Shown here piece after piece: positions 1-7,896 of a DNA stretch of 39,401 bases. The notes beneath the pieces are model-generated. The model was not told where the DNA came from. It made no database searches and saw only the letters and a list, made by a program, of their open reading frames with translations. The translations under genes were made by a program, and so were the position numbers. Within the stretch, counting starts at the first letter, position 1; every line of letters starts with the position of its first letter. The stretch spans positions 1-39,401 of the forward strand of contig PKTX01000045.1 of NCBI GenBank assembly GCA_002868945.1, written 5' to 3'. The stretch is from Desulfobulbaceae bacterium. GTDB taxonomy: Bacteria > Desulfobacterota > Desulfobulbia > Desulfobulbales > SURF-16.

Positions 1-84
1 TTGAGCCGTTTTTCGACTCAATTTAACCCACGCTTGCAAGGATGGCAGGTCTCTTTTCTCTACTAAGGTGTCAACCATATTGTC

Positions 85-558
85 TCACTCCTCACTCCTC
101 ACCCCTTCTCCCTTGGGGAAAAGCTTGAGGTAGAGAAAACCGGAGAGTGTTATCATGGCGATGCTCATGGAGAGCTCCAGGGCGGCATGGTTCTTGGGCA
201 GGATGAGCGACAGGGTGGTGAGGACAAAGAGGTACTGGTAGCCCAGGCGGTGGAAGCGCAGGATCTCTTTAAGTATATAGACATTGATAATGGGCACCAC
301 CAGGCCGGTGAGAAAAGGGATGTCCAGTCGCCCGAAAGAGAAAAGGGTGATAAGCTCCTTGGCGGTCATAAAGGCCAGCATGAGGGCCAGGGCCAGATTG
401 GCATATTGAAAGCGTACCCTCTCTTTGAGACCTGCCTTGTTGTTGAGATAAAAGAGGACCTTTTCCGCTTCCTTTTCGCTCTGCATCTCCTGCCAGATGG
501 CTTGTTTACTCTCGCCGGCCAGCAGCTTTTTCTCGATCTCTTTTTCCATGGATTCCAC
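85..558 (-). CDS. Small multi-pass membrane protein of unknown function
   Basis: A 157-residue protein that I do not recognise. The first 45 residues or so are charged and look cytoplasmic and helical (many Glu and Lys). Three to four hydrophobic segments follow, roughly at residues 50-72, 78-95, 105-120 and 125-145, and the tail is short and charged. The GTG at 558 is preferred over the ATG nine bases downstream because an AAGGA ribosome-binding site lies 8 nt upstream of the GTG. It is divergent from the ketosynthase gene and separated from it by 470 bp, so nothing ties it to the hydrocarbon cluster. The stop codon falls within a short CT-rich run of repeated heptamers (CTCCTCA). The reading frame is credible because of the RBS and the ordered hydrophobic segments; the function is unknown. 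Confidence 0.7.
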   Translation of the reverse strand: MESMEKEIEKKLLAGESKQAIWQEMQSEKEAEKVLFYLNNKAGLKERVRFQYANLALALMLAFMTAKELITLFSFGRLDIPFLTGLVVPIINVYILKEILRFHRLGYQYLFVLTTLSLILPKNHAALELSMSIAMITLSGFLYLKLFPKGEGVRSEE

Positions 559-620
559 TGTTGTTTTCCTTCAAATTGCCGGGTTGTTGCAAAGGGTGGC
601 GGTGATCGCCGTCACTTGTC

Positions 621-649
621 TTGCAGGTCCTGATTATTTGAGCTATAGT
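621..649 (+). promoter_or_regulatory. Possible sigma-70 promoter upstream of the ole/FAS cluster
   Basis: TTGCAG (621-626) and TATAGT (644-649) are separated by 17 bp. The -10 box is good but the -35 box matches only its first three positions. It points toward the ketosynthase gene, about 380 bp downstream. This is a pattern match only. Confidence 0.3.
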
Positions 650-796
650 ACCACGCCTTCACGAAAAACATCTGCAGGCTGCCGAGCATGAAATCGTCTG
701 GGGCTTACCGGGCTGGGAGCGGCCCGGCCTGGCCGGCCATATCGATTTTGTTGCTCGCAGCATAAGCAGATACATGGGGTGTTTACCTCTTGGCAG

Positions 797-995
797 CCCG
801 TTGAAAAACCACAGCGCTCGAAGATCTCTCTTTGTTCGCTATCTACTGATGCGGCGTGAAAATTCGGCTCAGGTAAGCGAGCCTGCGAGACTCCGAAATG
901 CTCATTTACCACATGTAAAGTGCGCTTTTCGCCTCATTTTTCCTTGCCTCAGCTGTGCTCGCTATCTTTTTCAATGGGTTGTTGGACGGGCCGGT
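797..995. repeat. Dispersed intergenic repeat, family G (copy G1)
   Basis: This stretch is closely similar to 39060-39245. Both contain GTTGAAAAAC, GCTCGAAG, TTCGCTATCT, the word GAGACTCCGAAATGCTC, CATGTAAA and CTCATTTTTCC in the same order. Shorter related segments occur at 20778-20862, 32731-32750 and 36196-36415 (the last partly inverted). There is no open reading frame with coding character. It is probably a non-autonomous repeat. Confidence 0.75.
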
Positions 996-1030
996 AAGCA
1001 CGTTGCTCTGATTTTAACTTTTTTTTATAC

Positions 1031-2278
1031 ATGACAAACCTACCAGAAAATCAGCGTGTCGTCATTACCGGTGTGGGGCTGGCGGCGCCTAACGCCGCAA
1101 ACCTGACTGAGTATCGCCGCAAGGTGCTGGCCGGCATCAGCGAGATTACCACCATTGATCTGCGCTATATGGAGCCGGCGCCGGCAGGTGTCTGCCGCTT
1201 TGCCGAGACCAGGTATCGCAAGAAAAAAGAGAATAAGCGGGGCACCAGGGCCGGCTGCATCAGTGTCTACTGTGCCCACGAGGCCATCAATGATGCCGGT
1301 ATTGATTTCAGCGAGTACGGCAAGGACAAGACAGGGGTCTATCTCGGCCTCACCGAGCATGGCACGGTGGAGACCGAAAACGAGGTCTATAATATCAGTC
1401 AGTTTGATTACAACACCGACTACTGGACCCACCACCATAATCCCCGTACCGTCCTGAACAACCCGCCCGGCGAGGTAACCATGAGCCTGGGCATCACCGG
1501 TCCCCATTATGCGGTGGGTGCCGCCTGTGCCGCCGGTAATGCCGCCTTGATCCAGGGCGTCCAGATGTTGCGCCTGGGCGAGGTTGATCTGGCCCTGTGC
1601 GGCGGCATCTCCGAATGTGTCGGTTCCTTCGGTATCTTTGCCAGCTTCAAGGCCCAGGGCGCCCTGGCCGAACACCAGGACCCCACCAAGGCCAGTCGGC
1701 CCTTTGATATGGCCAGAAACGGTATTGTCATCTCCGAAGGCGGTTGTATCTACACCCTGGAGCGCCTTGACAGGGCCAAGGCGCGTGGTGCCAAGATATA
1801 CGGCGAGATTGCCGGTTATGCCATGAACTCCGATGCCCGAGATTTTGTCCTGCCCTTTGGCGAACGCCAGTCGCAGTGCATGGAGCTGGCCCTGGAGCGG
1901 GCCGGCATGGGGCCCGAGGATATTACCATCCTCAACACCCACGCCACCGGCACCCGACAGGGGGATGTGGAGGAATGCAAGGCCATCCGCCGTGTTTTTG
2001 CAGATTGTCCCAATACCTATATCAACAATACCAAGAGTCATATCGGCCACGCCATGGGCGCGGCCGGTGTCCTGGAACTGGCCGCCAATCTGCCATCCTT
2101 CACCGATAATATGGTTCATCCGACAATTAACCTGGAAAACCTCGATCCTGACTGCGATTTGCCCAATATTGTCGCCAATAAGGCAAAACAACTTGACAAT
2201 ATTGAAGCAATTTTGAATAACTCATTCGGCATGGTTGGCGTCAACTCTGTCGTCATTGTCAAAAAATATCGAAATTAG
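1031..2278 (+). CDS. FabF-like beta-ketoacyl-ACP synthase (condensing enzyme of a dedicated FAS)
   Basis: A 415-residue ketosynthase of the FabB/FabF family, the normal length for that family. It would join malonyl-ACP to a growing acyl chain in the cytoplasm. The thiolase-fold catalytic set is complete: the nucleophile is Cys166 in GAACAAGN, the first histidine is His304 in NTHATGT, and Lys335 and His340 lie in KSHIGH. The usual gatekeeper loop near the C-terminus (GFGGTN in ordinary FabF) reads GMVGVN at 400-405, which suggests altered acyl-pocket gating. It heads a cluster that holds its own ACP, ketoreductase, dehydratase, enoyl reductase and OleABCD, so it probably serves a special chain rather than housekeeping synthesis. 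The start has no obvious Shine-Dalgarno sequence. The stop TAG is followed at once by a purine-rich repeat. Family assignment is secure; the substrate is inferred. Confidence 0.93.
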   Translation: MTNLPENQRVVITGVGLAAPNAANLTEYRRKVLAGISEITTIDLRYMEPAPAGVCRFAETRYRKKKENKRGTRAGCISVYCAHEAINDAGIDFSEYGKDKTGVYLGLTEHGTVETENEVYNISQFDYNTDYWTHHHNPRTVLNNPPGEVTMSLGITGPHYAVGAACAAGNAALIQGVQMLRLGEVDLALCGGISECVGSFGIFASFKAQGALAEHQDPTKASRPFDMARNGIVISEGGCIYTLERLDRAKARGAKIYGEIAGYAMNSDARDFVLPFGERQSQCMELALERAGMGPEDITILNTHATGTRQGDVEECKAIRRVFADCPNTYINNTKSHIGHAMGAAGVLELAANLPSFTDNMVHPTINLENLDPDCDLPNIVANKAKQLDNIEAILNNSFGMVGVNSVVIVKKYRN

Positions 2279-2282
2279 AAGA

Positions 2283-2367
2283 TAAAAAAGAAGTTAGAGA
2301 AGTTAGAGAAGTTAGAGAAAGAAAGGGGTGATTCTTTACCTTCTCTCTTTCTTTACATTCTTTAACT
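2283..2367. repeat. Family A inverted repeat (9-bp words), copy A1, no cargo
   Basis: A purine-rich arm of GAAGTTAGA-type 9-bp words (about 2283-2328) is followed by a pyrimidine-rich arm of the complementary words (about 2332-2367). It sits between the ketosynthase and ACP genes, and the transcript could fold into an imperfect hairpin. Confidence 0.8.
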
Positions 2368-2391
2368 CCTGAATTTAATATAGAGGCCTCT

Positions 2392-2643
2392 ATGACCCGC
2401 GCTGAAATAAACGATTTAATCCTGGAAATCATTGCAGATATTGACGAAGACGCAGAGTTTGATGATCTTGATGCCGACAAGCCTCTTCGCGATCAGCTTG
2501 ATCTTGACTCCATGGATTTTCTTGACATCGTCATGGAGCTTCGCAAGCGTTATCAGCTGCAGATCCCCGAGGAAGATTATCCCGAGCTTGCCACCCTTAC
2601 CAGCTGCGTCAATTATCTTGAACCAAAACTGAAAGATAAATAG
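2392..2643 (+). CDS. Acyl carrier protein
   Basis: An 84-residue acidic protein with the length and four-helix pattern of an acyl carrier protein. Ser40 in LDSMDF is the expected 4'-phosphopantetheine attachment site; the family usually reads DSLD, so the Leu to Met change is mild. It would carry the growing chain between the cluster's ketosynthase, ketoreductase, dehydratase and enoyl reductase, and possibly present it to OleA. The FAD oxidoreductase gene starts 4 bp after its stop, which suggests co-translation. The upstream sequence contains the palindrome AGAGGCCTCT directly before the ATG, with GAGG as a weak ribosome-binding site. The assignment is confident; a dedicated role is inferred from the neighbours. 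Confidence 0.95.
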   Translation: MTRAEINDLILEIIADIDEDAEFDDLDADKPLRDQLDLDSMDFLDIVMELRKRYQLQIPEEDYPELATLTSCVNYLEPKLKDK

Positions 2644-2647
2644 TGGT

Positions 2648-4024
2648 TTGGCTGATTATCAGCTCATCATAATCGGCGGCGGCCTCTCCGGGCTTGCCGC
2701 CGGCATTCGCGCGGCTCGTTTTGGTCTGAAGACCCTCATCCTTGAGCAGCACTCCCTGCCAGGCGGCCTGAACTCATACTACTACAGACATGGTTTTCTG
2801 CTGGAAACCGGTCTGCATGCCATGACAAACTATGCCCAGGCTGGTGATCGGCATGCCCCCCTGAGCCGACTCTTTCGGCAGTTGAAGTTATCCCGCAAGC
2901 GTTTTACCACCCACCAGCAGTTCTCTTCCTTGATCCGGTTTCCGGATGTTTCCCTGCAGTTTTCCAATGATCTCGCCCTGCTTACCGAGGAAGTCGGCCA
3001 CCATTTTCCCCATTGCCGAGCCGCCTTTGCCAGGTTGGTGACCGCGGTCAGGGCCTATGACCCCTTTGCCCCGGCGCCCTGGCGCTCTACCCGGCACTTT
3101 TTAGGTGAGATTATCCCCGATCGACTGCTGATCGACATGCTTCTCCTGCCGCTGATGGTTTACGGCAACAGTGAGGAGCATGATATGGATCTGGGCCAGT
3201 TTGTCATCATGTTTCAGGCCCTGTTCCTGGAGGGGTTCTTTCGACCGCACGGCACCATGAAGGATTTTCTGGCCATGCTGGTCGAGCATTACAAGGGTTA
3301 TGACGGTGAGCTGCGTTACCGCGCCAAGGTGGAATCCGTGGAGCGCCAGGGTGACAGGGTGCGGGGCGTGCAACTGGCCGGCGGCGACTTTATCAGCTGT
3401 GATACGCTGCTTTCCACCGTGGGTGTCCCGGGAACGGCCGCCCTGGTGGACTGGCCGCCGCAGGCTGACAAGTATGAAGGCCGCATGAGTTTTGTTGAAT
3501 CAATCTCCGTGTTGCCCATGGCCCGCAAGGAGAGCCTGGCTGCGGATCACACCATAATCTTCTATAACAGTGGGCCGACCCTTGCCTATTGCCGGCCGCC
3601 CACTGCCATTAATGCCGACTGGGGTGTTATCTGTTTTCCGGAGAACTTTCAGGACCTGCCTGCCACGGACGTCTTTCAGGTACGGATCACCAACGCGGCT
3701 AATTACCATATCTGGCGGCAGGCGTCCCGGCAGGAATATCAGCGGTTAAAGGCCGATTGCGAGGCGCTGACCTTTGCCAGGGTCTCGGAAATAATTGGGA
3801 ATTACCACGAGAATAGGGTATATCACGACAGTTTTACCCCCTTGACCATTGAACGCTTCACCGCCAAGGCCCAGGGTGCGGTCTATGGCAGCCCCATCAA
3901 GATAAAAGACGGTGTAACACCCTACAGCAATCTCTTCATGGCCGGCACGGATCAAGGCTTTTTGGGGATTGTCGGCGCCATGCTGAGCGGCGTGACCATT
4001 GTGAATCAGAGAATATTGAAGTAG
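2648..4024 (+). CDS. CrtI-like FAD-dependent oxidoreductase (first of two)
   Basis: A 458-residue flavoprotein of the phytoene desaturase/CrtI superfamily. The N-terminal dinucleotide-binding motif is GGGLSGLAAG (residues 10-19), with the ribose-binding acid at Glu33 and LPGG just after it. The C-terminal segment FMAGTDQGFLGIVGAMLSG is the second FAD-contact region of this family. The start is a TTG 4 bp after the ACP stop. Members of this superfamily desaturate, saturate or isomerise polyene chains. No carotenoid genes (CrtB, CrtE, CrtY) are nearby, so a carotenoid role is unlikely. Placement directly after the ACP suggests that it acts on an ACP-bound or free acyl polyene, which is inference. 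The stop TAG forms the beginning of a family A repeat arm. Confidence 0.85.
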   Translation: MADYQLIIIGGGLSGLAAGIRAARFGLKTLILEQHSLPGGLNSYYYRHGFLLETGLHAMTNYAQAGDRHAPLSRLFRQLKLSRKRFTTHQQFSSLIRFPDVSLQFSNDLALLTEEVGHHFPHCRAAFARLVTAVRAYDPFAPAPWRSTRHFLGEIIPDRLLIDMLLLPLMVYGNSEEHDMDLGQFVIMFQALFLEGFFRPHGTMKDFLAMLVEHYKGYDGELRYRAKVESVERQGDRVRGVQLAGGDFISCDTLLSTVGVPGTAALVDWPPQADKYEGRMSFVESISVLPMARKESLAADHTIIFYNSGPTLAYCRPPTAINADWGVICFPENFQDLPATDVFQVRITNAANYHIWRQASRQEYQRLKADCEALTFARVSEIIGNYHENRVYHDSFTPLTIERFTAKAQGAVYGSPIKIKDGVTPYSNLFMAGTDQGFLGIVGAMLSGVTIVNQRILK

Positions 4025-4095
4025 AAGTTGAGAAGGTAGAGAAGTTACAGAAGGTAAAGGAGTTAGAGAAGATAGAGAAGATAGAGAAGTTTGTG
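4022..4095. repeat. Family A purine arm flanking the IVP gene (copy A2, left arm)
   Basis: A run of GARGKTARA-type 9-bp words on the + strand begins with the TAG stop of the upstream gene. The complementary arm lies on the far side of the four-helix-bundle gene at about 4505-4566, so the two arms enclose that gene. Confidence 0.8.
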
Positions 4096-4121
4096 GGAGA
4101 ATTGAAAGGAGTGTTTTGTAT

Positions 4122-4493
4122 ATGGCCGCTTACGCAAAGACCTTTAAGGATCTTAAAGTCTGGCAAAAAGCCCATGAATTTGTTCTCCTGACCTATAAGG
4201 TTACAGCTGATTTCCCTTCCCATGAACTGTTTGGGCTAACCTCTCAATTGCGGCGTGCGGCCGTTTCCATAGCCGCAAATATCGCTGAAGGATTTAAGAA
4301 AAAGGGTCAAGCTGATAAACTTCGATTTTACAATATTGCCCAAGGTTCTTTGGAGGAGTGTCGTTATTATTTGATCCTTGTCAATGATCTTCAATATACA
4401 CCGATTGATACGTTGCAAGCCCTTCTTGAAGATACCAGTCGCCTCCTTAATAACTATGCGAAGCAAATAGCCCTCAAAGATAAGAAGGAGTAA
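4122..4493 (+). CDS. Four-helix-bundle protein of the 23S rRNA intervening-sequence (IVP) family
   Basis: A 123-residue protein with the hallmarks of the four-helix-bundle family first met inside 23S rRNA intervening sequences: FKDLKVWQKAHEF near the start, LTSQLRRAAVSIAANIAEG in the middle and GSLEECRYYLIL later. It matches the family length. ATG 4122 is chosen because it gives the family-typical N-terminus; AAAGGA lies 11 nt upstream, and a TTG at 4116 is an alternative. The molecular function of the family is not established. It is flanked by a purine-rich arm and its pyrimidine-rich inverse, while the same repeat occurs without any gene at four other junctions in this cluster. Its base composition is visibly more AT-rich than the flanking oxidoreductase genes. 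I infer that it is cargo of a repeat-bounded mobile element, not part of the lipid pathway. Confidence 0.88.
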   Translation: MAAYAKTFKDLKVWQKAHEFVLLTYKVTADFPSHELFGLTSQLRRAAVSIAANIAEGFKKKGQADKLRFYNIAQGSLEECRYYLILVNDLQYTPIDTLQALLEDTSRLLNNYAKQIALKDKKE

Positions 4494-4504
4494 CTTCCGT
4501 TTTT

Positions 4505-4566
4505 TCCTCCTGGGTATTCTTTAACTCCTCTAACTCCTTTACCTTCTTTAACTTCTTTAAATATAC
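4505..4566. repeat. Family A pyrimidine arm flanking the IVP gene (copy A2, right arm)
   Basis: Pyrimidine-rich 9-bp words (TTTAACTCC, TCTAACTCC, TTTACCTTC) are the inverse of the arm at 4022-4095. They end about 20 bp before the next start codon. Confidence 0.8.
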
Positions 4567-4587
4567 ACATCACATTCTTAATCAAAT

Positions 4588-5997
4588 ATGTCCTTCACTC
4601 CCCTTGATCAAATAAAAGAGACCTATGATGTCATTGTCATCGGTTCCGGCCTTGGTGGCTTGACCTGTGCCAATCGTCTGGCAAGTGTCGGTCACTCGGT
4701 GCTGCTTCTGGAGCATCATTTTAAGCTGGGCGGTTTGGCCACCTGGTTCAAGCGCAAGTCCCATATCTTTGATGTGTCGTTGCACGGTTTTCCCTACGGC
4801 ATGGTCAAGACCTGTAAAAAATACTGGACCAGGGAGATCCGCGACTCCATTGTCCAGCTCACCGATATTGTCTTTGACAATCCGCAGTTTTCCCTGAAGA
4901 CCACCTTTGACAAGGTGGATTTCACCGACAAGCTGGTGCGCGACTTTGCTGTTGCGCGCCAGGTGGTGGATGATTTTTTTGCCACGGTCAACGCCATGAA
5001 CTTCTATGACGATGACGGCATGACCACTCGGCAGCTTTTTGAGAAGTTTTTTCCCGGCCGTACGGATGTGCATCGTTTTCTCATGGAGCCCATCACCTAT
5101 GCCAACGGCTCCACCTTTGACGAACCGGCCATCACCTACGGCATTGTCTTTTCCAACTTCATGAACAGGGGCGTCTTCACCTTCAAGGGCGGCACGGACC
5201 GGCTGATTGGCCTGATGGCCGACGAGTTGCAGCGCAACGGCGTTACCCTCTGCACCAGGGCCAAGGTGGATCGGGTGGTGGTGGACAACGGCCGGGTAGT
5301 GGGCGTGCAGGTGGGGGAGAAGCTGATCAAGGCGCCCTGCGTGGTTTCCAACAGCGGTATCACCAATACCATCTATAACCTGGCTGGTCGACAGGCCTTT
5401 CCGGAGGAATTTCTGGATCGCATCGACAAGGTCAAGGTCAACAACTCAAGCTGTCAGGTCTATTTCGGTATTCGTCCCGGCGAGACCATCCCTGCTATCG
5501 GCGACCTGCTTTTTACCTCCACGGCCGAGCAGTTCTCCTCTGAAGAGATGCTGCGCATGGACACCAGGAGTCGCACCTTTTCCGTCTACTATCCCAAGAC
5601 ACGGCCGGACGAAAAGGAGGATTATACGGTGGTCGCCTCCATGAATGCCCGTTTCGACGACTGGGCCGCGCTCTCCGAGGATGAGTATAAGCAGGCCAAG
5701 GAAGAGATGGTGGAACGCTGCTTTGTCGACCTGGAGCGCTACATTCCCGATATCAGGGACAAATGTGACTGGGTGGAGGCGGCCACACCACGTACCTTCA
5801 ACCGCTATACCCTGCACACCAAGGGCTCCTCTTTCGGTACCAAATTCGAAGGACTTGATGTGTCGCGCAAGTTGTTCAAGGCCCTGCCCGGTCTCTTCCA
5901 TGTCGGCTCCGTGGGCATCATCATGAGTGGCTGGCTCGGCGCCATTAATTACGGCGTTATTGTTGCCAACGACGCCGATGCCTACCTGCGAAGTTAA
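4588..5997 (+). CDS. CrtI-like FAD-dependent oxidoreductase (second of two)
   Basis: A 469-residue flavoprotein of the phytoene desaturase/retinol saturase superfamily. The FAD motif is GSGLGGL (residues 19-25), with Glu42 as the likely ribose ligand and KLGGL at 46-50. The C-terminal FAD-contact segment reads [19 protein letters not shown]. It is diverged from the first copy (2648-4024), for example in the sugar-binding and C-terminal motifs, so the two probably have different roles or form a heteromeric pair as some CrtI-type enzymes do. The context is a fatty-acid elongation and Ole cluster without carotenoid genes. The reaction is unknown; desaturation, saturation or double-bond isomerisation of an acyl chain are all possible. 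There is no clear Shine-Dalgarno sequence before the ATG, which follows a pyrimidine repeat arm. Confidence 0.85.
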   Translation: MSFTPLDQIKETYDVIVIGSGLGGLTCANRLASVGHSVLLLEHHFKLGGLATWFKRKSHIFDVSLHGFPYGMVKTCKKYWTREIRDSIVQLTDIVFDNPQFSLKTTFDKVDFTDKLVRDFAVARQVVDDFFATVNAMNFYDDDGMTTRQLFEKFFPGRTDVHRFLMEPITYANGSTFDEPAITYGIVFSNFMNRGVFTFKGGTDRLIGLMADELQRNGVTLCTRAKVDRVVVDNGRVVGVQVGEKLIKAPCVVSNSGITNTIYNLAGRQAFPEEFLDRIDKVKVNNSSCQVYFGIRPGETIPAIGDLLFTSTAEQFSSEEMLRMDTRSRTFSVYYPKTRPDEKEDYTVVASMNARFDDWAALSEDEYKQAKEEMVERCFVDLERYIPDIRDKCDWVEAATPRTFNRYTLHTKGSSFGTKFEGLDVSRKLFKALPGLFHVGSVGIIMSGWLGAINYGVIVANDADAYLRS

Positions 5998-6013
5998 GGG
6001 GGTCTTTATCTTT

Positions 6014-6040
6014 CACCACAGAGACACAAAGACACAGAGG
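6014..6040. repeat. Family B repeat arm (8-bp words), left of GxxExxY gene
   Basis: CACAGAGA/CACAAAGA/CACAGAGG words lie immediately 5' of the small gene. The last word also supplies the AGAGG that can serve as its ribosome-binding site. The inverse arm is at 6447-6472. Confidence 0.8.
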
Positions 6041-6047
6041 TTTTGTT

Positions 6048-6443
6048 GTGGTTCTTGATGAAAATCAGCAGGTAGAACTGAATGAATTGTCGAGGCGGAT
6101 ATTAGGTGCTGCCGTTGAGGGACACAAAATTCTGGGGCCAGGACTCTTGGGATCGGCTTATGAAGAGGCCGTCTGCCATGAATTTACTTTGCGAGGTCTT
6201 TCCTTTGAGCGCCAAAAGGCAGTTCCTGTTCAATATAAGGATGTAAAATTGTCCTGCGGCTATCGTTTGGACCTATTGGTGGAAAATAAGATTGTTGTTG
6301 AACTAAAAGCGGTTAAACAAATTGAACCAATTTTTGAAGCCCAACTTTTGACCTACCTAAAGCAGTTAGAGTTGTGGTTAGGATTGCTTTTAAATTTTAA
6401 TGTTCCCGTTATGAAACAAGGGATACGGAGAGTTGTTAATTGA
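6048..6443 (+). CDS. GxxExxY-family protein
   Basis: A 131-residue protein of the GxxExxY family, recognised from GAAVEGHKILGPGLLGSAY, then GYRLDLLVENKIVVELKAV and QLLTYLK. The family resembles PD-(D/E)XK nucleases, and the D-x-L-V-x-N-x-I-V-V-E-L-K segment fits such a core. In the defining motif the Glu is replaced by Gly (GLLGSAY), so this copy departs from the consensus. The start is GTG at 6048, with AGAGG 7 nt upstream provided by the flanking repeat. The gene is bounded by family B inverted arms on both sides, and the same repeat exists without a gene at 12982-13054. The AT-rich composition relative to its neighbours suggests acquisition. The function of this family is not known to me, and a role in the lipid cluster is unlikely. 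Confidence 0.85.
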   Translation: MVLDENQQVELNELSRRILGAAVEGHKILGPGLLGSAYEEAVCHEFTLRGLSFERQKAVPVQYKDVKLSCGYRLDLLVENKIVVELKAVKQIEPIFEAQLLTYLKQLELWLGLLLNFNVPVMKQGIRRVVN

Positions 6444-6446
6444 AAA

Positions 6447-6472
6447 CTTTGTGCCTCTGTGCCTTTGTGTTC
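6447..6472. repeat. Family B repeat arm (8-bp words), right of GxxExxY gene
   Basis: CTTTGTGC/CTCTGTGC/CTTTGTGT words are the inverse complement of the arm at 6014-6040. They start 3 bp after the gene's stop codon. Confidence 0.8.
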
Positions 6473-6489
6473 AGCAATTAAAGTATATT

Positions 6490-7230
6490 ATGTTCAATTT
6501 TAATGGCCAGAAGATTGTAGTAACTGGGGCGACCAGGGGTATTGGTGCTGCTATTGCCACGGCTTTCCTTGACCAGGGGGCCATTGTTATTGGTCTCTAC
6601 GCTGGCAATGATGCAGCGGCCGAGGCCTTTCGAGACAGATGCGGCGAGGCGGCTGCCCGTCTCCATCTCTTTGCCTGTGATGTCAGTGATTATGGCGCAG
6701 TGGAGGCACTTTTCGGCGAGATTGAGGCGCGGTTTGATACCATTGACGTGCTGATCAATAACGCCGGAATTCGGCGTGATGCCGTGCTGGCCATGATGAA
6801 GGAGGAGGAGTGGCGTCAGGTGATTGATGTCAATCTTACCGGCGGCTACACCATGAGCAAGTTTGCCGTGCAGCTCATGATGAAGCAGAAGTATGGCCGG
6901 ATCATCTTTATCACCTCGCCCATGTCGCATCTCGGTTTTGCCGGCCAGGCCAATTATGCCGCCTCCAAGGCCGGCCAGATCGGCATGATGAGGTCGCTCT
7001 CCAAGGAGACCGCCAAACGTAAAATAACGGTAAATGCCGTGTCGCCCGGTTTTATTGCCACGGATTTCCTCGATGATCTCGACAAGGAGCAGCTCAAGGC
7101 CTATAAGAAGATGGTGCCGGCCCGCCGTTTTGGCAAACCTGAAGAGGTGGCTGATGCCGTACTTTTTCTAGCCGGGCCCAAAGCTGCCTATATTAACGGC
7201 GCCGTTCTTGAGGTCACCGGCGGATTATGA
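6490..7230 (+). CDS. FabG-like 3-oxoacyl-ACP reductase (SDR)
   Basis: A 246-residue classical short-chain dehydrogenase, the usual length of FabG. The cofactor motif is TGATRGIG (residues 12-19), NNAG is at 90-93, and the catalytic set is Asn115, Ser143, Tyr156 and Lys160 (YAASK). The C-terminus INGAVLEVTGGL is typical. Arg17 in the glycine motif favours NADPH. The ATG at 6490 is preferred; the open frame extends upstream to 6433 but through the family B arm. It would reduce the beta-ketoacyl-ACP made by the cluster's ketosynthase. There is no clear Shine-Dalgarno sequence. The family is secure; the assignment to a dedicated chain rests on its neighbours. Confidence 0.92.
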   Translation: MFNFNGQKIVVTGATRGIGAAIATAFLDQGAIVIGLYAGNDAAAEAFRDRCGEAAARLHLFACDVSDYGAVEALFGEIEARFDTIDVLINNAGIRRDAVLAMMKEEEWRQVIDVNLTGGYTMSKFAVQLMMKQKYGRIIFITSPMSHLGFAGQANYAASKAGQIGMMRSLSKETAKRKITVNAVSPGFIATDFLDDLDKEQLKAYKKMVPARRFGKPEEVADAVLFLAGPKAAYINGAVLEVTGGL

Positions 7231-7235
7231 GGTCG

Positions 7236-7386
7236 GGAGTAAAGAAGGTAAAGAATGTAAGAAGGTAAAGAATGTATAGAAGGTAGAGAAGTTAAAGGAG
7301 TTAGAGAATGCAAAGCAGTCTCCGGAACTCTCTTGTTGCTTCTCTCCTTTGCGTCCTCTACATTCTCTAACTCCTTTACCTCCTCT
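7236..7386. repeat. Family A inverted repeat, copy A3, core in opposite orientation
   Basis: A purine arm (GGTAAAGAA-type words, about 7236-7310) and a pyrimidine arm (about 7341-7386) surround a central segment containing CCGGAACTC. The same central word appears as GAGTTCC(A/G)GGG in copies A4 and A5, so the core here is inverted relative to them. Confidence 0.75.
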
Positions 7387-7416
7387 CGTGACAGACACTA
7401 ATTATTCAAGACGGCC

Positions 7417-7896
7417 TTGAAAAACAAAGAAGAGCTGCTTGTGGAATTCCATCATCCTGACTTCATTACATCCCATATTCCCCATCGGCCGCCCTTCCTG
7501 TGGCTCGACTCCATCGTTTCCTTAAGTGGTGACAAGATCGTCGCCGAGAAGGAGATTGATACAGATCTGGAACTCTTTATCGGCCATTATCCAGACTACC
7601 CGATTATGCCCGGTGTGCTTCTCTGCGAGGCGATTTTTCAGGCCGGCGCCTTGTTGATAGCAGAAAACCTGAATAAGGGTAAGGTCGATCCCGAGATGCC
7701 CGCCGGTGTGCCGGTGTTGACCCGTATCCTTGGGGCCAAGTTTAAGCGGGAGGTCCGGCCGGGCGATCGCATTACCCTGACCGCCATCCTTACCGAAAAG
7801 GTGGGACCGGCTTGGTTCATGAAGGGTTCGGTTAAAGTGGCAGGCAAGGTGGCGGTCAAGGTTGAGTTTGCCTGTGCCTTGAAGGAGAGGGAGTAG
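7417..7896 (+). CDS. FabZ-like 3-hydroxyacyl-ACP dehydratase
   Basis: A 159-residue hot-dog-fold dehydratase. The sequence PHRPPFLWLD near residue 22 and GHYPDYPIMPGVLLCE at 56-71 match FabZ. The catalytic pair is His57 and Glu71, with the 14-residue spacing seen in FabZ. It would dehydrate 3-hydroxyacyl-ACP to the trans-2-enoyl form; some FabZ/FabA relatives also isomerise the double bond, which would matter for an unsaturated product, but the sequence does not decide this. The start is a TTG, the only reasonable choice because no ATG precedes the conserved core; the ribosome-binding site is weak. The TAG stop is the first triplet of the long family A array that follows. Confidence 0.92.
   Translation: MKNKEELLVEFHHPDFITSHIPHRPPFLWLDSIVSLSGDKIVAEKEIDTDLELFIGHYPDYPIMPGVLLCEAIFQAGALLIAENLNKGKVDPEMPAGVPVLTRILGAKFKREVRPGDRITLTAILTEKVGPAWFMKGSVKVAGKVAVKVEFACALKERE

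Larger units (their letters stand above)
559..1030. other. Intergenic region between divergent genes, with repeat copy and possible promoter
   Basis: This 472-bp gap has no credible gene. Its first part carries a weak promoter-like pair on the + strand, TTGCAG at 621-626 and TATAGT at 644-649 with 17 bp between them, which could start the transcript of the hydrocarbon cluster. The second part (about 797-995) is a copy of dispersed repeat family G, described separately. There is no clear ribosome-binding site just before the ATG at 1031. Confidence 0.5.

Noticed and set aside
2648-5997. Carotenoid biosynthesis cluster
   Set aside because: Two CrtI-like genes are present but no phytoene synthase, GGPP synthase or cyclase; the surrounding genes belong to fatty-acid and olefin synthesis.
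6433-6489. Upstream extension of the ketoreductase from 6433
   Set aside because: The extension reads through the family B arm; the SDR family start fits ATG 6490.
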